Assembly (NCBI GenBank): GCA_017517805.1 | Contig: JAFWYD010000061.1 | Coordinates: 1 to 64,000, forward strand | Direction: 5' to 3' | Source of the DNA: Akkermansia sp. | GTDB lineage: Bacteria > Verrucomicrobiota > Verrucomicrobiia > Verrucomicrobiales > Akkermansiaceae | DNA length: 64,000 nt | In this document: positions 18,970 to 26,878 of the stretch, piece by piece | Layout of the letters: each line of letters opens with the position of its first letter | Position numbering within the stretch: the first letter of the stretch is position 1 | Notes under the pieces: model-generated | Seen by the model: the letters and a program-made list of their open reading frames with translations, nothing else | What the model was told of the DNA's origin: nothing | The model's database searches: none | Program-made: the position numbers and the translations under genes

Positions 18970-19347
18970 ATGAAACATCTCATCGCAATCGCCTTTATTG
19001 CTATGGCTTCTTTCGTGTATGCGCAGGAGGATGCAGCTGATGCTACCCAGCCTCAGACTGTTATCCACCACGTGCATCACGTTCAGCGCCCCGGCCATGG
19101 TCCGCACCATGCCCACCATCCTGGTCGCCCCGGCCATGGTCCGCACCATGCCCATCATCCCGGTCGCCCCGGCCATGGTCCGCACCATGCCCATCATCCC
19201 GGTCGCCCCGGCTATGGTCCTCACCATCCCGGTCGCCCCGGCTATGGTCCTCACCATCCCGGCCGTCCCGGCTATGGTCCTCACCATCCCGGCCGTCCCG
19301 GTCATGGTCCCCGTCACGGTCACCACGGCCACCATCGCGGTCATTAA
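18970..19347 (+). CDS. Secreted His/Pro/Gly repeat protein
   Basis: A 125-residue protein with a signal peptide (about 1-19, cleavage near VYA-QED) and a mature chain made of near-identical repeats of the type HPGRPGHGPHHAHH, shortening later to HPGRPGYGPH. About a quarter of the mature residues are His. It could bind metal ions in the periplasm or outside; histidine-rich glycoproteins and nickel-storage proteins look similar. The DNA repeats are nearly perfect, so copy number probably varies between strains. Arginine and lysine are scarce in the first part. Confidence 0.7.
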   Translation: MKHLIAIAFIAMASFVYAQEDAADATQPQTVIHHVHHVQRPGHGPHHAHHPGRPGHGPHHAHHPGRPGHGPHHAHHPGRPGYGPHHPGRPGYGPHHPGRPGYGPHHPGRPGHGPRHGHHGHHRGH

Positions 19348-19371
19348 TTGAGTATTTAGAAATCTCTACCA

Positions 19372-19413
19372 GCATTCTGCGTGAGGTAGTTCTTTGCGCA
19401 GAATGCCCTTTTT
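19372..19413 (+). terminator. Terminator abutting the next start codon
   Basis: GCATTCTGCG (19372-19381) and CGCAGAATGC (19397-19406) form a perfect 10-bp stem, then CCTTTTT. The T-tract ends 4 bp before the ATG of the next gene (19418), so this element may also act as an attenuator for that gene. Confidence 0.85.
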
Positions 19414-19417
19414 GGTT

Positions 19418-20254
19418 ATGAAGAAATTTGTCTCTATTTTACTGGCAATGGCAGCAACGCTGATGCTGCCGTCGATGACTTCTTGCGAAACTCTTACGAA
19501 TGAGCTGGTTACAATGGCAGAGGAGCTGGAGGCCGCTCAGGCCGGCTTGGCCGCTGATGACTCAGAGTCGGCTGATTCGGAAGGCTACTATGACGCAGAG
19601 GGTAACCCCATTTACGGTTATGACGGCGAGCAGGCTGTTTACGGCTACGAATCGAATGGTTCTCCCGTCTACGACGTAGCCAGCCTGTCTTCCTCCTCGA
19701 CTGTGCCAACGTGGTCCCCGCTGGCAGGTGCCCGTCCACAGCCTGCCGGTGTCCGTCGTGGTGATATCCCCCAGAATGCATCATTTACCCACGGTCGTAG
19801 TTTGCACAGACCGGCGGTTTCTCGCGTCGGTCATGGCCGCCGTCATTATCGCCATGTCGGCGCTCCTCGCGGTGCTCACCGTGATTTCCGTAACCGTCAT
19901 CACGGTAACCATACTGTCGGAGCTCCCAACCGTCATCACGGTAACCGCACTATCGGAGCTCCCGACCGTCATCACGGTAACCGCACTATCGGTGCTCCCA
20001 ACCGTCATCACGGTAACCGCACTATCGGTGCTCCCAACCGTCATCACGGTAACCGCACTATCGGTGCTCCCAACCGTCATCACGGTAATCGCACCATCGG
20101 AGCTCCCAACCGTCATCACGGTAATCGCACCATCGGTGCCCGCCCTGCTCAGCGCCATGCTGGTCGTCCTACTCTTAACCGAGCTAAGGATCAGAAAAAG
20201 GTTGATACCTCTAAGACGACGCGCCCGGCTGGTCGCAGAAATCCCCGTGGCTGA
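19418..20254 (+). CDS. Lipoprotein with 12-residue His-rich repeats
   Basis: A 278-residue protein with a signal peptide and lipobox (SMTSC, C23). An acidic region includes two tyrosine-rich segments (YYDAEGNPIYGYDGEQAVYG and YESNGSPVYDV), then a basic region with seven tandem copies of NRHHGNRTIGAP and a basic tail. I start at ATG 19418 (MKKFVSIL), where the signal peptide begins; an upstream in-frame start sits inside the terminator. Surface-exposed metal binding or cell-envelope adhesion are options; no family recognised. Confidence 0.68.
   Translation: MKKFVSILLAMAATLMLPSMTSCETLTNELVTMAEELEAAQAGLAADDSESADSEGYYDAEGNPIYGYDGEQAVYGYESNGSPVYDVASLSSSSTVPTWSPLAGARPQPAGVRRGDIPQNASFTHGRSLHRPAVSRVGHGRRHYRHVGAPRGAHRDFRNRHHGNHTVGAPNRHHGNRTIGAPDRHHGNRTIGAPNRHHGNRTIGAPNRHHGNRTIGAPNRHHGNRTIGAPNRHHGNRTIGARPAQRHAGRPTLNRAKDQKKVDTSKTTRPAGRRNPRG
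19892..20143 (+). repeat. Seven 36-bp tandem repeats in coding sequence
   Basis: Seven contiguous 36-bp units each encode (N/D)RHHGN(R/H)T(I/V)GA(P/R). Units differ only at a few positions, so slippage could change copy number in frame. Confidence 0.9.
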
Positions 20255-20321
20255 GGCCTCCGCTAAGGAATATCTAATCTTTGCAGCTGTGTAAGGATAG
20301 CCCGATACTGGCTGCTTGTAT

Positions 20322-20361
20322 AAGCATCTGTCTGGTCCAGAACCTGGCAGATGCTTTTTTT
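20322..20361 (+). terminator. Terminator downstream of the repeat lipoprotein
   Basis: AAGCATCTG (20322-20330) and CAGATGCTT (20348-20356) form a 9-bp stem, then a T-run to 20361. Confidence 0.9.
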
Positions 20362-20370
20362 GTAAGAGCT

Positions 20371-20410
20371 AGAGAAAACCGGGAGAGGCCACACACTTGC
20401 CTCCCCCGGT
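20371..20410 (-). terminator. Leftward terminator after the OsmC gene
   Basis: Complementary arms at 20378-20389 and 20399-20410 (ACCGGG..AGGC / GCCT..CCCGGT) are followed on the minus strand by TTTTCTCT. It ends the leftward osmC-like transcript, facing the terminator at 20322-20361. Confidence 0.7.
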
Positions 20411-20460
20411 CACTTTCTCTCTCTATCGGGTTTTGTCTTCTGTTTGTCAGTCTCAGGACT

Positions 20461-20868
20461 TTATTCTGTCCATGTCCAGGAAATGTTTTTTTCAACTGTC
20501 GCCGCGATGGCTGCTCCGACCGGGCAGTTCTTGACGGCTGCTTCCAGTACGCTTCGTTCTGCTGCGCTCGTGGGATGCGGCACTGTAATGTGGAAATTCA
20601 GGGCTGTAATGCCGTTCTTTCCCTCCTCGTAGCCCGCGTCAATGCTGATGCCTTCGGTGTTGATATTGCGTCGTGCTCCCAGGAATGCCATCATGCTGCT
20701 CATGCAAGATGCTACTGCAGCTGCCAGCAGCTGAGCGGGCGAGGGCTGTTCTCCTCTTCCTCCCAAGGGACTTCCTACATCTGTGGTAAATGTGGCACTC
20801 CCTTGCGGGAAGCTGGTGCGGCAGCGCATGTTTCCTTCGTGTACGGTGGTTGATGTGTATTCGCTCAT
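20461..20868 (-). CDS. OsmC/Ohr-family peroxide-detoxifying protein
   Basis: A 135-residue protein of the OsmC superfamily, thiol-dependent reductases of organic hydroperoxides. The two catalytic cysteines are visible in LAAAVASCMSSMMAFLGAR and AVKNCPVGAAI, and PSPAQLLAA precedes the first. It has a clear Shine-Dalgarno (AAAGGAG 8 bp before ATG), unlike many neighbours. OsmC or YhfA-like subfamily not decided. Confidence 0.88.
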   Translation of the reverse strand: MSEYTSTTVHEGNMRCRTSFPQGSATFTTDVGSPLGGRGEQPSPAQLLAAAVASCMSSMMAFLGARRNINTEGISIDAGYEEGKNGITALNFHITVPHPTSAAERSVLEAAVKNCPVGAAIAATVEKNISWTWTE

Positions 20869-21017
20869 TTACTGGCTCCTTTCTATCTTGTTGCTTGGAA
20901 CGTTTCTAAATTAGCATGCTTTTTGTGATGTGTCAATGATAAATTCTATCAAAGTGATAGAATTTGTAAATTTGATTGAATTTCATGACAGAATGGAACA
21001 ATCGGTCAAAAAACGAC

Positions 21018-21045
21018 TTGACAATAAAGAAAAGCGTAGTAAAAT
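21018..21045 (+). promoter_or_regulatory. Promoter and leader hairpin of the L31 gene
   Basis: TTGACA (21018-21023), 16 bp, TAAAAT (21040-21045). The roughly 30-nt leader contains GCTGCG (21054-21059), a 7-nt loop, CGCAGC (21067-21072), ending 10 bp before the ATG. Such a stem could be an autoregulatory site for the ribosomal protein; this is inference. Confidence 0.7.
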
Positions 21046-21082
21046 CTCAGCGCGCTGCGACGGTAACGCAGCCTGAAAGACT

Positions 21083-21352
21083 ATGAAAGCAGATATTCAT
21101 CCTAAGTACAATCCGGTAGTGTTCGTGGACATCACCACGGGCCGTCGCTTCATCACCCGCTCCACCGCCACTTCTGCAAAGAAGGAAGAGATTGATGGTG
21201 TAGAGCACTATGTGATTTCCTGCGGTATCACCTCTGACTCCCACCCCTTCTTCACGGGTAAGAACCAGTTTGTGGACACCGAGGGTCGTATCGACAAGTT
21301 CCAGAAGCGCTTCGGTGCTGTGCGTCGTGCCAAGAAGCCGACCTTGGGCTAA
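21083..21352 (+). CDS. rpmE2: 50S ribosomal protein L31, type B
   Basis: An 89-residue protein with the type B signature MKADIHPKYNPVVFVD and SHPFFTGKNQFVDTEGRIDKF. It lacks the zinc-binding cysteines of type A L31. Full length. Followed by its own terminator. Confidence 0.96.
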   Translation: MKADIHPKYNPVVFVDITTGRRFITRSTATSAKKEEIDGVEHYVISCGITSDSHPFFTGKNQFVDTEGRIDKFQKRFGAVRRAKKPTLG

Positions 21353-21391
21353 GGAAAATCTGCTACGGAAGATTTCTTTCTATTGGTTTGG

Positions 21392-21420
21392 AAACCCTGG
21401 AACTTCTGTTCCGGGGTTTT
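21392..21420 (+). terminator. Terminator of the L31 gene
   Basis: AAACCCTGGAAC (21392-21403), TTCT loop, GTTCCGGGGTTT (21408-21419), 12 bp with one T-G wobble, ending in TTTTC. Confidence 0.9.
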
Positions 21421-21560
21421 CTGTTGAATACCGGACACGCAGTTACAGGTGCTGCCATTTCCAATTGTAACGGCTCAGCGGATTCGGAGATGCAGGCGGT
21501 GTTCGATGATAAAAAATCGGCATGCCGTGTTTTTCTACTTTCTTTGTGCGAAAAAGGGCG

Positions 21561-21566
21561 TATAAT
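21561..21566 (+). promoter_or_regulatory. -10 box of the aminotransferase gene
   Basis: Perfect TATAAT, 30 bp before ATG 21597. Only poor -35 matches lie upstream (TTTCTT, 16 bp away). This gene has a normal leader. Confidence 0.55.
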
Positions 21567-21596
21567 GCTCCCGTTCACACGAATTTTTTATCAATC

Positions 21597-22448
21597 ATGA
21601 AAATCTGGTTTGATGGCAAGCTGGTTGACCGGGACGAGGCTAAGGTCTCCGTCTTTGATCATGGTGTTCTGTATGGAGATGGCTGCTTTGAGGGTATCCG
21701 TTTCTATTCCGGCAAGGTGTTCCGCCTGGAGGAGCACATCGTGCGTCTCTTCAATTCCATGCGCTATCTCATGATTGACCTTCCCTGGAGCTTCGAGGAA
21801 GTGTGCGCCGCTACGAATGAGACCGTGGCAGCCAGCGGCATGGAGGATGGCTACATCCGCCTCGTGGTGACCCGCGGTGTGGGTGATCTGGGGCTGAATC
21901 CCCGCAACTGCCCGAAGGCCAGCATGTTCATCATCGTGCAGAATATCTCCCTGTATCCCAAGGAAATGTATGAGAAGGGCCTGAGCTTGATCACTTCATC
22001 CTTCCGCCGTCCGAATCCGGATATCCTGTGCCCGCAGGTGAAGAGTCTGAACTACCTCAACGGTATTTCCGCCAAGATTGAGGCTGTGGCGGCTGGTGCT
22101 GGCGAGGCTCTCATGCTCAACCAGCGTGGCAATGTGGCTGAGTGCACCGGCGACAATATCTTCATCGTTGTGAATGGCGAGGTGCAGACACCTCCGCTGA
22201 CAGAGGGTGGCCTGGGTGGTATCACTCGCCACGCAGTCATGGATATCTGCGCCGAGCTCGGGATCCCCTGCGTGGAGAAGGTGATGAACCGCTTCGATAT
22301 CCTCTGTGCCGATGAGTGTTTCCTGACTGGTTCTGCTGCCGAGGTGATTGCCGCGACCTCCCTGGATGGTCGCCAGATCGGCAGTGGTGTGGCCGGCCCC
22401 GTGACGAAGCGCATTCTGGCCCGCTTCCAGCAGTTGGTGCGCGAGTAA
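21597..22448 (+). CDS. ilvE: Branched-chain amino acid aminotransferase (class IV)
   Basis: A 283-residue PLP enzyme of fold type IV, transferring amino groups between branched-chain amino acids and 2-oxoglutarate. Marks: FDHGVLYGDGCFEGIRFYSG at the start, catalytic lysine in CPQVKSLNYLNGISAKIEA, and EGGLGGITRHAVMDICAELGIP and SAAEVIA in the cofactor phosphate region. Start ATG 21597 fits the family (MKIWFDGKLV). D-amino acid transaminase and 4-amino-4-deoxychorismate lyase are in the same fold and cannot be fully excluded. Confidence 0.88.
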   Translation: MKIWFDGKLVDRDEAKVSVFDHGVLYGDGCFEGIRFYSGKVFRLEEHIVRLFNSMRYLMIDLPWSFEEVCAATNETVAASGMEDGYIRLVVTRGVGDLGLNPRNCPKASMFIIVQNISLYPKEMYEKGLSLITSSFRRPNPDILCPQVKSLNYLNGISAKIEAVAAGAGEALMLNQRGNVAECTGDNIFIVVNGEVQTPPLTEGGLGGITRHAVMDICAELGIPCVEKVMNRFDILCADECFLTGSAAEVIAATSLDGRQIGSGVAGPVTKRILARFQQLVRE

Positions 22449-22474
22449 TACCGCGCTGGTGAGAATTTAAACTC

Positions 22475-22516
22475 GGGGCGGCAGGTGTACGCACTTACCG
22501 CCCCATTTTATTTTTT
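22475..22516 (+). terminator. Terminator after ilvE
   Basis: GGGGCGG (22475-22481) pairs with CCGCCCC (22498-22504), followed by ATTTTATTTTTT. The T-tract ends 4 bp before the NUDIX start (22521). A TATTTT at 22509-22514, exactly 6 bp from that ATG, might double as a -10 box. Confidence 0.75.
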
Positions 22517-22520
22517 GAAG

Positions 22521-23027
22521 ATGGAGACGCTGTATCAGGGGAAGTTCCTCAACATGGTTCGAGAGGGGCGCTGGGAGTATTGTGAGCGCGTGAACCAGAC
22601 CGGGGCGGTCATGGTCTTTGCCTGTACCCCGGAGAATAAGGTGCTGCTTGTGGAGGAGTTCCGCCCACCTATAGGCCGTCGCTGCCTGTGCTTCCCGGCT
22701 GGTCTCAGCGGCGATGAGGGGCCTGAGAGCGATACCACCGCCGCCCGCCGCGAATTGCTGGAGGAAACCGGGTATGAGGCTGATGAAATGACCTTTCTCT
22801 TCCATGGCCCTTCATCTCCTGGGCTGACCTCCGAGAGCCTCTCTTTCTACCTGGCCACGGGGCTGCACCGTGTGGCAGACGGTGGCGGGGTGGAAAATGA
22901 GTCCATCACCGTGCGTGAGGCTCCTCTGGAGTCAATTGATTCCTGGCTAGCGGCACAGGTTGAGCAGGGAATCGCCCTGGATCCCCGCATTTACACCGGG
23001 CTCTATTTCCTGCAACAGCGCCGGTGA
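22521..23027 (+). CDS. NUDIX hydrolase, probably ADP-ribose pyrophosphatase
   Basis: A 168-residue hydrolase with the NUDIX box AARRELLEETGYEADE preceded by a GLSGDEGPESDTT segment. The family cleaves ADP-ribose or similar nucleoside diphosphate derivatives. VLLVEEFRPPIGRRCLCFPAG resembles the EQYR and PAG strand of ADP-ribose pyrophosphatases. Start at ATG 22521 avoids overlap with the terminator. Confidence 0.85.
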   Translation: METLYQGKFLNMVREGRWEYCERVNQTGAVMVFACTPENKVLLVEEFRPPIGRRCLCFPAGLSGDEGPESDTTAARRELLEETGYEADEMTFLFHGPSSPGLTSESLSFYLATGLHRVADGGGVENESITVREAPLESIDSWLAAQVEQGIALDPRIYTGLYFLQQRR

Positions 23028-23120
23028 GAACTGGCGCTTTCAGCGCGAACGCATTGACTCTGTGCTGCCGTCGTAACTGATGGTGACTCCGCGGAGAATA
23101 TTTTTATGCACCTCGTATCG

Positions 23121-24650
23121 CTATACCGGAGGCAGCGGTGCTGAGCCATAACGGCAGCTGCCTGATCTGCTTTTCTTCAAGCAGAGGACGGGCAGGAGCA
23201 GAGGGAGCAACAGAACCCACACTCCACTCTGGTTGATATCATGCAGGCGTCTGATGGCGGCTGTCGCAAGCGGAATTACTACGAAAATCAGGATAATGAG
23301 GCTCATCTGTTTATAATTCTCCCATTCGGATTCCGGCATAATACCCTGGATTGCATGCAGCGTGAAGAAGAGCAAACTGACGGCCAGGAAAAAGTAATTG
23401 AACTCTGAGCGGCAGGCTCTCCCGCGCAGTAGGAAATAGCGGGTCAGACAGGCACAGATGGCTGATCTCAGATTCCAGTTCTGCTCTTCAATCTCGTTTT
23501 CGAGCATGATGGCCTGCAGCTTACGCCGCCATGCTTTTGCCGATTTCCATCGCCTGGCCGGTGCGGTCATCATGGCCTTATCGATGCTTTCCAGAAAAGC
23601 TTCGCTGTATGGGCATGTATCTGAGCCTGCGTATCTCTGGCAGAGCGGTATGGGATGCTCCTGCGGCTTTTCTCCGGTGATGATGTGGTAGAATGTGGCT
23701 CCAAGGGCATACAAATCGGACTGTGGTCCGATTTCCTTTTCGCGTCCCGGGGTGACCTGCTCGGGCGGGGCGTAGCCTTGGGACCAGATGCGTTCCCTGG
23801 CCTCTCCCGTTTGGGAAGCTCCGAAGTCAATGAGGATAGGTTCTCCTTCATCACTGATGATGATGTTGCCGGGTTTGATGTCCAGGTGCAGAATCTTTTT
23901 CTTGTGAATGCACTCCAGGCCGTTGAGCAAGCGGGTCAGCAGGGAGAGCAGCTCCTCTTCATGATACTCCTTTTCCTGCATTTCCTGAGCGAGTGAGTTT
24001 CCCGGCACATGGGGCATGACGAAATAGGCCGTGTTGTTCTCCTTGAAGAATACGTCTATTTTCACCACATTGCTGTGGTGTACTTTTGCGAGGTTCTTCG
24101 CTTCGCTGTAAAAGCGATTCAAGGACCATGTGTAGGTGTCCTTGCCGTGCTCATGGCTGATTTTGGGATGCACCGTGGATTCGGTGGAATTCCTGCCTGC
24201 CAGAGCACTCGGAAAATGCTCTTTGATGATGATGGTGCGTTCCAGAACGGTATCGATGGCATTGTAGGTGATACCGAAACTCCCCTGGCCGATGGTGGCG
24301 ACTATCATGTATTTGCCGTGCTGGAGCGTATCGCCAGCCTCCAGGGGTAGATTATGCAGGTTTGCAGCTTGCCCGGTCGGCTCGCCAAAGGTCTGCTGCG
24401 TGGTCGTGAATCGTGATTGGTCGTCTACCTGCAAATCGGGTTGCAAGGGGTGTTTGCCGGGGGTATAGATGGATTGGTCTGCATCCGGGATGCTGACAGC
24501 GGCAGCGTCTCCGGAGACGTAGCTGGTCCCTTCCGGGCGGGGCATGGGAGGCGCTTTTCTCGCGGGGGCTTCTGGAGCTGTGTGACTGAACATCGTGCCT
24601 GTAAAAACAGTCCCGCCCGCCCTTTGCTGCTCTCTCTCTCTGCTTGTCAT
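23121..24650 (-). CDS. Serine/threonine protein kinase with DUF805 membrane domain
   Basis: A 509-residue Hanks-type kinase fused to a C-terminal membrane domain. The first 105 residues are a low-complexity linker. The kinase has the glycine loop GQGSFG (121-126), lysine K143 (IIIKEHFP), HLDIKPGN (255-262) and DFG (275-277). The HRD arginine is leucine, so it is a non-RD kinase that may not need activation-loop phosphorylation. Residues about 395-505 form a DUF805-like domain with four hydrophobic segments and RRLHDINQSGVW. It follows the Sel1/STN protein by 11 bp on the same strand, so they probably signal together. Confidence 0.87.
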   Translation of the reverse strand: MTSREREQQRAGGTVFTGTMFSHTAPEAPARKAPPMPRPEGTSYVSGDAAAVSIPDADQSIYTPGKHPLQPDLQVDDQSRFTTTQQTFGEPTGQAANLHNLPLEAGDTLQHGKYMIVATIGQGSFGITYNAIDTVLERTIIIKEHFPSALAGRNSTESTVHPKISHEHGKDTYTWSLNRFYSEAKNLAKVHHSNVVKIDVFFKENNTAYFVMPHVPGNSLAQEMQEKEYHEEELLSLLTRLLNGLECIHKKKILHLDIKPGNIIISDEGEPILIDFGASQTGEARERIWSQGYAPPEQVTPGREKEIGPQSDLYALGATFYHIITGEKPQEHPIPLCQRYAGSDTCPYSEAFLESIDKAMMTAPARRWKSAKAWRRKLQAIMLENEIEEQNWNLRSAICACLTRYFLLRGRACRSEFNYFFLAVSLLFFTLHAIQGIMPESEWENYKQMSLIILIFVVIPLATAAIRRLHDINQSGVWVLLLPLLLPVLCLKKSRSGSCRYGSAPLPPV

Positions 24651-24661
24651 GTGTGGAATGT

Positions 24662-25912
24662 TTATTTGCGTGTTCTCTTTTTCTTCTTGGGGTGTATGCC
24701 AAAAAAGTAGAAGATGATGATGCAGATGATGATACCTGCAATGGGCCCCCAGTTGCCTGGGCTCTTATCTTCTTCTAAGGGGGGGCTTTTTGTGGGCTCC
24801 TGGGGAGAACCAGGCGGTCGCACTGGCTTAATCTCCCGCTGTTTCTTCTCCGGCGCAGGCTGGGGGGGCGGCTCTTCCTCCTGCTGGGGAAGCGCTGGTA
24901 CCGACTGGGGGGGCGGCTCCTCCATCTGCCGGGGGAGGGCTGGCGCAGGCTGGGGGGGCGACTCCTCCATCTGCCGGGGGAGGGCTGGCGCAGGCTGGGG
25001 GGGCGGCTCCTCCATCTGCCGGGGGAGGGCTGGCGCAGGTTGGGGGTGTGGCTCTTCTTCCTGGGGCGGGGTAGACGGAATTTCTCCGGGGTAACTTATC
25101 GTGACTCCTTGCGGTATCACGTCACATTTGATACCAAGCTGCAGGCCTACCAGATTCAATATATCTTCGATGGAGACATCATCAAGTTGCAGCGTGACTG
25201 GCTGCGACATCACGTAGCGGTATTTCTCAGAATCTGCATGACCAAGTAGAGGAATGAAATTAACAGATTTTCCGTTTTTTCGAAGCTCTGTTCGTATCAG
25301 GTCGAGCAGGCCCTCCAGCGGGGCGTGTTCTACATGAAAGCGCAGTAATTTGGTGTCACGCAGCGCGTCCTGAATGAATAGTCGCTTTTCGGTCTCCGGG
25401 GCAGCGGGTGGAGGCGGAGGAAGCGGCTCATCATCGCGTATGGTCGACACTACGTCCTGCGGCTGGGGCTGAGGCACGGCGGCTTTCTCCTTCGGCTTCT
25501 CCTTCGGCTTCTTTTTCTTCTTTATACCATAGTTTTCCAAGAGTGATTGACTGGCTCCGGTATGGCCTTTGGCCGCCGCCTTCAGGAGCCATTCCTTCCC
25601 CGTTTCCTTGTTGACAGGCAGGTGGTTTTTGCCTAGCCTGTGGGCTTCACCGACGATAAACATGGCATTTACATGCCCCATCCTGGCGGCTTTCATCAGG
25701 TAGTCGAAGCCCAGCTTCTTCTTGCTCCCGTATTCATAGAATCCGAGCCAGAGATTCCTGCCAAGTTCATAACAGGCCTCTGCATCCCCGCGTTTGGCCT
25801 GAATCAGCAACGCTCGTTTTTCGGCATTGGAGTCTGCCGAAACCGGAGCCGCACAAAGTGCACAGAGCAATGCTGTGGAGATAGCAAGACTAAGCGAGCG
25901 ATTGTGGGGCAT
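24662..25912 (-). CDS. Sel1-repeat, STN-like membrane protein
   Basis: A 416-residue protein: signal peptide (1-26), about three Sel1 repeats (about 35-130, with MKAARMGHVNAMFIVGEA and LKAAAKGHTGASQSL), a secretin/TonB short N-terminal-like domain (about 190-290, VTLQLDDVSIEDILNLVG), five 15-residue proline-rich repeats EEPPPQPAPALPRQM, and a C-terminal TM helix (about 388-408) with a basic tail. The order suggests a periplasmic protein-binding module on a stalk with a cytoplasmic stub. The kinase gene 11 bp downstream suggests a receptor-kinase pair. Its ATG is 6 bp from a predicted -10 box. Confidence 0.7.
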   Translation of the reverse strand: MPHNRSLSLAISTALLCALCAAPVSADSNAEKRALLIQAKRGDAEACYELGRNLWLGFYEYGSKKKLGFDYLMKAARMGHVNAMFIVGEAHRLGKNHLPVNKETGKEWLLKAAAKGHTGASQSLLENYGIKKKKKPKEKPKEKAAVPQPQPQDVVSTIRDDEPLPPPPPAAPETEKRLFIQDALRDTKLLRFHVEHAPLEGLLDLIRTELRKNGKSVNFIPLLGHADSEKYRYVMSQPVTLQLDDVSIEDILNLVGLQLGIKCDVIPQGVTISYPGEIPSTPPQEEEPHPQPAPALPRQMEEPPPQPAPALPRQMEESPPQPAPALPRQMEEPPPQSVPALPQQEEEPPPQPAPEKKQREIKPVRPPGSPQEPTKSPPLEEDKSPGNWGPIAGIIICIIIFYFFGIHPKKKKRTRK

Positions 25913-25918
25913 GAAGTC

Positions 25919-25947
25919 AGTTTAACAGAATGGTAAATTGCTGACAA
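25919..25947 (-). promoter_or_regulatory. Promoter of the Sel1 protein-kinase operon
   Basis: On the minus strand TTGTCA (25942-25947), 17 bp, TAAACT (25919-25924), 6 bp, ATG. Leaderless layout. Confidence 0.65.
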
Positions 25948-26033
25948 GGGGAATTTCCTCTCTGAAATGAAAGCAGCAGATGCGAGAAGGAAAACATACC
26001 TGAACGTCGCCTGTGGGAAACGCCTCTTATGAC

Positions 26034-26062
26034 TTGACAAGATAAGGCAGCTGGTGTATACG
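26034..26062 (+). promoter_or_regulatory. Promoter of the TatD gene
   Basis: TTGACA (26034-26039), 17 bp, TATACG (26057-26062), 6 bp, ATG 26069. Leaderless layout. An in-frame GTG at 26054 lies upstream of the predicted start of transcription, so it is not used. Confidence 0.7.
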
Positions 26063-26068
26063 CTGCTC

Positions 26069-26878
26069 ATGATTATCGATACGCATTGCCACCTGGTGCA
26101 TGATAAGTATGAGGATATGGAACAGCTGCGGGCTGATTCGCTCGCGCTGGGAGTGGGGCATTGTATTTCTCAGGGAACCCACCCGCAGGACTGGCTGCCG
26201 CAGCTGGAGCTCGCCCGCCGTATGCCGGATTTCATGACCTCCTGCCTGGCTGCGCACCCCTCGGAGGTCACCAACGTGAGCGATGCGGATTTTGAGTTCA
26301 TGGCCGACCTCTGTCGCAAGCATCCGCAGGCGGCTATTGGTGAAACCGGTCTGGATTATTTCTGGGATGCTCCCGATGGCTGGGAGGAAAGTGTGTACCA
26401 TGCCCGCCAGAAGGTGCTGCTGGAGAAACATTTTGCGCTGGCTGAGGAGCTGGGGCTCAATATCTCACTGCACACCCGCGATAAGGAGGGGACCGCATGC
26501 TTCGATGATGCCTTTGCCATTGCCCGCAATTTTCCGAAGGTGCGCCCGGTGTTTCATTGCTTCATCGGCACCCGGGAGCAGGCCGATGCCATCTTCGAGC
26601 AGCTGGATGGTATGGTGTCGTTCACCGGTATCATCACCTTCAAGAAAACGACCGCAGTGCAGGAGGTTGCAGCCTGGGCACCGCTGGATCGCGTGATGGT
26701 TGAGACGGATTCTCCCTTCCTCTCTCCCGAACCCCACCGTGGCAAGCTCAATATCCCCGGTCGCACCCGCTTCGTGGCGGAAAAACTGGCGACCCTCCGT
26801 GGGCTGAGCCTTGAGGAGGTGGCTGCTGCCACCACGGCTAATGCCTGCCGCTTCTTCCGCCTCCCGGCACTGGGTTAA
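26069..26878 (+). CDS. tatD: TatD-family metal-dependent DNase
   Basis: A 269-residue TIM-barrel hydrolase of the TatD/YcfH family, linked to DNA fragmentation and repair. Metal ligands are visible in IIDTHCHL, AIGETGLD, LHTRDKEG, FHCFIGT and VETDSPFLSPE. Full length. Its stop codon overlaps that of the converging membrane-protein gene. Confidence 0.92.
   Translation: MIIDTHCHLVHDKYEDMEQLRADSLALGVGHCISQGTHPQDWLPQLELARRMPDFMTSCLAAHPSEVTNVSDADFEFMADLCRKHPQAAIGETGLDYFWDAPDGWEESVYHARQKVLLEKHFALAEELGLNISLHTRDKEGTACFDDAFAIARNFPKVRPVFHCFIGTREQADAIFEQLDGMVSFTGIITFKKTTAVQEVAAWAPLDRVMVETDSPFLSPEPHRGKLNIPGRTRFVAEKLATLRGLSLEEVAAATTANACRFFRLPALG

Noticed and set aside
24840..25075. Separate Gly/Ser-rich gene on the plus strand opposite the proline-rich repeats
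   Set aside because: Antisense of the repeated EEPPPQPAPALPRQM units; the pattern is explained by the repeat.
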